Source of the DNA: JAAGZL01 sp964628835
Lineage (GTDB): Bacteria > Pseudomonadota > Gammaproteobacteria > Chromatiales > Chromatiaceae
Assembly: GCA_964628835.1 (NCBI GenBank)
Contig: CAZVME010000007.1
Coordinates: forward strand, 1 to 64,000
Length of the DNA: 64,000 bases
Direction of reading: 5' to 3'
The notes below the pieces were generated by a model. The model worked only from the letters and a program-made list of their open reading frames with translations. It was not told the DNA's origin and did no database searches. Made by a program: the position numbers and the translations under genes. Positions 61,210 to 64,000 of the stretch are shown here, one piece after another; within the stretch, counting starts at the first letter, position 1, and each line of letters begins with the position of its first letter.

Positions 61210-62427
61210 TTGAATACCGTTCCTTCACAACATGCTCGTGTCCTCTCCGGGATGCGTCCCACCGGGCGTCTGCACCTGGGGCACTACCATGGGGTCCTGA
61301 AAAACTGGATTGAACTCCAGCACGAGTATGACTGCTACTTTTTTGTAGCGGACTGGCACGCCCTCACCACCCACTATGATGATCCATCCATAATCCAGGA
61401 GAGTGTGTGGGAAATGGTTATCGACTGGCTGGCGGCCGGAGTAAATCATGGCGAGGCCAAGCTGTTTATTCAGTCCCTGGTGCCGGAGCATGCCGAGCTG
61501 CATCTGCTGCTCTCCATGATCACCCCCTTGGGCTGGCTGGAGCGGGTGCCAAGCTACAAGGATCAACAGGAGAAACTGAAGGAGCGGGATCTGGCCACCT
61601 ACGGCTTCCTCGGCTACCCACTGCTCCAGGCTGCGGACATCCTGATCTACAAGGCAGGGATGGTGCCGGTGGGTGAGGATCAGGTGGCCCACGTGGAGTT
61701 GACTCGTGAGGTGGCGCGTCGATTCAATCACATATACGGTCGCGAGCCCGGGTTCGAACAGGCAGCGGAACAGGCGGTGAAGAAGATGGGCAAGAAGAAC
61801 GCCAAACTCTTCAACCGTTACCGCAAGGCCTATCAGGAGCAAGGTGACCAGGAGGCGCTGGAGGCGGCGCGGGCCCTGCTGGAAGGGCAACAGAACATCG
61901 GTGTGGCAGATCGTGAACGCCTGTTTGGTTACCTGGAGGGTGGAGGTCGTCTGATCCTGTCCGAACCACAGCCACTGCTGACTCACGCCTCCAAGATGCC
62001 GGGGCTGGATGGGCAGAAGATGTCCAAGTCATACGGTAATACCATCGCCCTGCGCGATGAGCCAGAGGTGATTGAGAATGCCCTGCGCACCATGCCCACC
62101 GACACCAATCGGGTGCGGCGCAATGATCCGGGTGATCCGCAGAAGTGTCCAGTGTGGCAGTTTCATCTGGTCTACTCTGATGACAGCACCAAGGAGTGGG
62201 TGCAGGAGGGGTGCCGTTCTGCCGGTATCGGCTGTGTGGATTGCAAGCAGCCAGTTATCAATGCGGTGTTACAGGAGCTAAAGCCGATTCAAGAACGGGC
62301 GCGTGAGTTTGAGGAGCAGCCGGAGCTGGTGCGCAGTATTATTGCCGAAGGGTGTGAAGAGGCCCGGGATCAGGCCCAAGAGACTATGGAAGAGGTGCGC
62401 CAGGCCATGAGTTTAAACTATCGATAG
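61210..62427 (+). CDS. trpS: tryptophanyl-tRNA synthetase
   Basis: 405 residues from a TTG codon preceded by AGAGG at 9 bases. Longer than the 334-residue E. coli enzyme because of an insertion (RREPGFEQAAEQAVKKMG-like region onward). HIGH-like motif PTGRLHLGHYHGV near residue 16 and KMSKSYGNTIALRDEP near residue 270. Charges tRNA-Trp. Confidence 0.93.
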   Translation: MNTVPSQHARVLSGMRPTGRLHLGHYHGVLKNWIELQHEYDCYFFVADWHALTTHYDDPSIIQESVWEMVIDWLAAGVNHGEAKLFIQSLVPEHAELHLLLSMITPLGWLERVPSYKDQQEKLKERDLATYGFLGYPLLQAADILIYKAGMVPVGEDQVAHVELTREVARRFNHIYGREPGFEQAAEQAVKKMGKKNAKLFNRYRKAYQEQGDQEALEAARALLEGQQNIGVADRERLFGYLEGGGRLILSEPQPLLTHASKMPGLDGQKMSKSYGNTIALRDEPEVIENALRTMPTDTNRVRRNDPGDPQKCPVWQFHLVYSDDSTKEWVQEGCRSAGIGCVDCKQPVINAVLQELKPIQERAREFEEQPELVRSIIAEGCEEARDQAQETMEEVRQAMSLNYR

Positions 62428-62449
62428 AACCCACAGGCGATTGAACTGA

Positions 62450-63274
62450 ATGAGTTCCGGCGACGAGACCGTACAAGAGCACCATCCTGGAGAGCAGGAG
62501 GAGATGCCCTTTGCCGTAGTGCAAGGTTCACCCTGGACCACACTGCCCAAGGATCTCTATATCCCACCCGATGCCCTTGAGGTATTTCTTGACGCATTTG
62601 AGGGGCCGTTGGACCTGCTGATCTATCTGATCAAACGTCAGAATCTGGATATTCTGGACATCCCCATAGCCAAAATTACCGCCCAGTACATGGAGTACGT
62701 GGACCTGATGAAAGAGTTGCGGCTGGAATTGGCCGCCGAGTATCTGGTGATGGCTGCCATGCTGGCGGAGATCAAATCGCGCATGCTGTTGCCGCGCCAG
62801 GAAGAGGTGGAAGGGGAAGAGGATGACCCCAGGGCCGAGTTGATCCGGCGGCTGCAGGAGTATGAGAGATACAAACAGGCGGCGGAAGATCTGGACGGGC
62901 TGCCCAGATTGGGTCGGGACAAGTTCCAGGCCGAGGCCCAGATGCAACACAAGACGGTGGAGCAGAAGCTGCCGGATGTGGAGTTGCGAGAGATGTTGCT
63001 GGCGTTGCGAGATGTAATGCATCGGGCAGATATGTTCACCCGCCACCATGTGCAGATGGAGCCACTCTCGGTGCGTGAACGTATGTCGCTGGTTCTGGCG
63101 GCGCTAAATAGTGAGACATTTACCGATTTTGCCGACCTGTTCGAGGTAAATGAGGGTAGGTTGGGTGTGGTTGTGACCCTGTTGGCCGTACTTGAGTTGA
63201 TCAAGGATAGCCTGATTGTACTGGTTCAGGCCGACTCTTTTGGACCCATTCATGTGAAGGCTGTATCCGACTAA
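62450..63274 (+). CDS. scpA: segregation and condensation protein ScpA
   Basis: 274 residues. Kleisin of the Smc complex: FEGPLDLLIYLIKRQNLDIL, IPIAKITAQYMEYVDLMKEL, AEYLVMAAMLAEIKSRMLLP at the Smc-neck end, and a winged-helix tail (FTDFADLFEVNEGRLGVVVT). Bridges the two Smc heads. Followed by scpB at 63324. Confidence 0.94.
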   Translation: MSSGDETVQEHHPGEQEEMPFAVVQGSPWTTLPKDLYIPPDALEVFLDAFEGPLDLLIYLIKRQNLDILDIPIAKITAQYMEYVDLMKELRLELAAEYLVMAAMLAEIKSRMLLPRQEEVEGEEDDPRAELIRRLQEYERYKQAAEDLDGLPRLGRDKFQAEAQMQHKTVEQKLPDVELREMLLALRDVMHRADMFTRHHVQMEPLSVRERMSLVLAALNSETFTDFADLFEVNEGRLGVVVTLLAVLELIKDSLIVLVQADSFGPIHVKAVSD

Positions 63275-63323
63275 ACGTTACAGAGTCAGATCGGTTGTAA
63301 CAAACATTGCAAGGAAAACTAAC

Positions 63324-64000
63324 TTGGCGGATATAAAGATAAAGCAGATCATTGAAGCTGCTCTTATGGCGGCAGGTAGACCCCTCACCCTGGACCGAAT
63401 GCTGGAGCTGTTTCTGGAAGATGAGAGGCCAGAGCGTAGCGCCATGCGTGAAGCCATAGAGGAACTGCGTGAAGAGTATGCCGACAGATCCGTAGAGCTG
63501 CTGGAGACCGGCGCCGGGTTTCGTATCAATGTGAAATCTGAGTATGCCACCTGGGTATCCCGTCTGTGGGAAGAACGCCCGCCCAAGTACTCACGCGCCA
63601 TGCTGGAGACCCTATCCCTGATCGCCTACCGCCAGCCTATCACCCGCGGCGAGATCGAAGATGTGCGCGGCGTGAGTGTCAGCAGCAGCATCGTCAAGAC
63701 CCTGATGGAGCGCAACTGGGTCCGAGAGGTGGGACACCGGGATGTGCCAGGTAGACCGGCGCTGCTGGCAACCACCAAAGAGTTCCTTAACTATTTTGGT
63801 CTCAAGACCCTGAATGATCTGCCCACCTTGGCTGAGATTAAGGATATGGACTCCATCAACTGTGAACTGGATCTGGGTGAACCGGACGGACCGCCTGAGG
63901 AACCGAACGAGAAACCGGATGGAGGGGAGAGTGCGAGTTCGGCTGAGATCATTGCCCTGGATGTCACCGGAGAGTCAGTTGCCGCCGTTGCCGAAGAGTC
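63324..64000 (+). CDS. scpB: segregation and condensation protein ScpB (runs off the window)
   Basis: At least 225 residues; no stop before the window end. Start TTG 63324 with AAGGA 8 bases upstream. Winged-helix repeats: IKQIIEAALMAAGRPLTLDR, AMREAIEELREEYADRSVEL, TLSLIAYRQPITRGEIEDVR, GRPALLATTKEFLNYFGLK. ScpB dimers bind ScpA. The tail after ~190 is acidic and variable (PDGPPEEPNEKPDGGE). 50 bases after scpA. Confidence 0.92.
   Translation, partial: MADIKIKQIIEAALMAAGRPLTLDRMLELFLEDERPERSAMREAIEELREEYADRSVELLETGAGFRINVKSEYATWVSRLWEERPPKYSRAMLETLSLIAYRQPITRGEIEDVRGVSVSSSIVKTLMERNWVREVGHRDVPGRPALLATTKEFLNYFGLKTLNDLPTLAEIKDMDSINCELDLGEPDGPPEEPNEKPDGGESASSAEIIALDVTGESVAAVAEE

Overview
The window looks like a draft-genome contig (it carries one 100-base run of N) from a free-swimming, sulfur-oxidising gammaproteobacterium, probably Chromatiales-like. 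Evidence is the gene order rpsF-rpsR-DUF2232-rplI-dnaB-alr-radA, smc-zipA-ligA, a FleQ/FleS/FleR-type flagellar hierarchy, Smc-ScpAB instead of MukBEF, and a three-gene operon resembling the cytoplasmic sulfite:quinone oxidoreductase SoeABC. The genus cannot be fixed from the sequence.

Layout. 0-6.4 kb: an inverse-autotransporter surface protein, a 51-residue peptide ending in a Cys cluster, tRNA-Val(CAC), gltX, glnS, tRNA-Ala(GGC), tRNA-Glu(TTC), and a two-gene hypothetical operon. 6.9-11.5 kb: soeABC. 11.5-12.5 kb: back-to-back 5'-truncated pieces of a type I secretion HlyD protein and an RTX protein, interrupted by the assembly gap. 13-21 kb: ccdA-like gene, AhpD-like gene, the ribosomal/DnaB block, alr and radA. 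21-24 kb: PilZ and FHA proteins, a CorB-like CBS protein and a PilZ-like protein. 24-34 kb: flagellar cluster fleQ (frameshifted at a C11 tract), fleS, fleR, fliE, fliF, fliG, fliH, fliI, fliJ, with recognisable sigma-54 promoter elements. 34-38.4 kb: a large autotransporter and, on the minus strand, a FliK-like/FlhB-like pair. 38.5-42.4 kb: a GYF-like/TM/pentapeptide-repeat protein, a striking 257-base nested inverted-repeat element, and the three AmmeMemoRadiSam genes. 42.5-48.4 kb: rdgC, a decayed nucleotide-sugar decarboxylase, a MerR regulator next to a free-standing copy of its own C-terminal domain, a periplasmic rhodanese, a chemoreceptor and a Sel1-repeat protein. 48.4-51.2 kb: UDP-sugar epimerase and dehydrogenase, queF. 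51.5-64 kb: smc, zipA, ligA, a small hypothetical, YciI, PHP phosphatase, YciO-like, site-2 protease, trpS, scpA and the start of scpB.

How it fits together. SoeABC would feed electrons from cytoplasmic sulfite into the quinone pool. FleQ, FleS/FleR and RpoN would drive the basal-body genes fliEFGHIJ; the two PilZ-type proteins next to fleQ suggest cyclic-di-GMP control of motility. Smc with ScpA/ScpB, 11 kb apart, form the chromosome-organising condensin. The most unusual item is the 39474-39730 element: a 35-bp outer stem enclosing two further perfect hairpins, sitting exactly between two convergent genes and supplying the stop codon of one of them.
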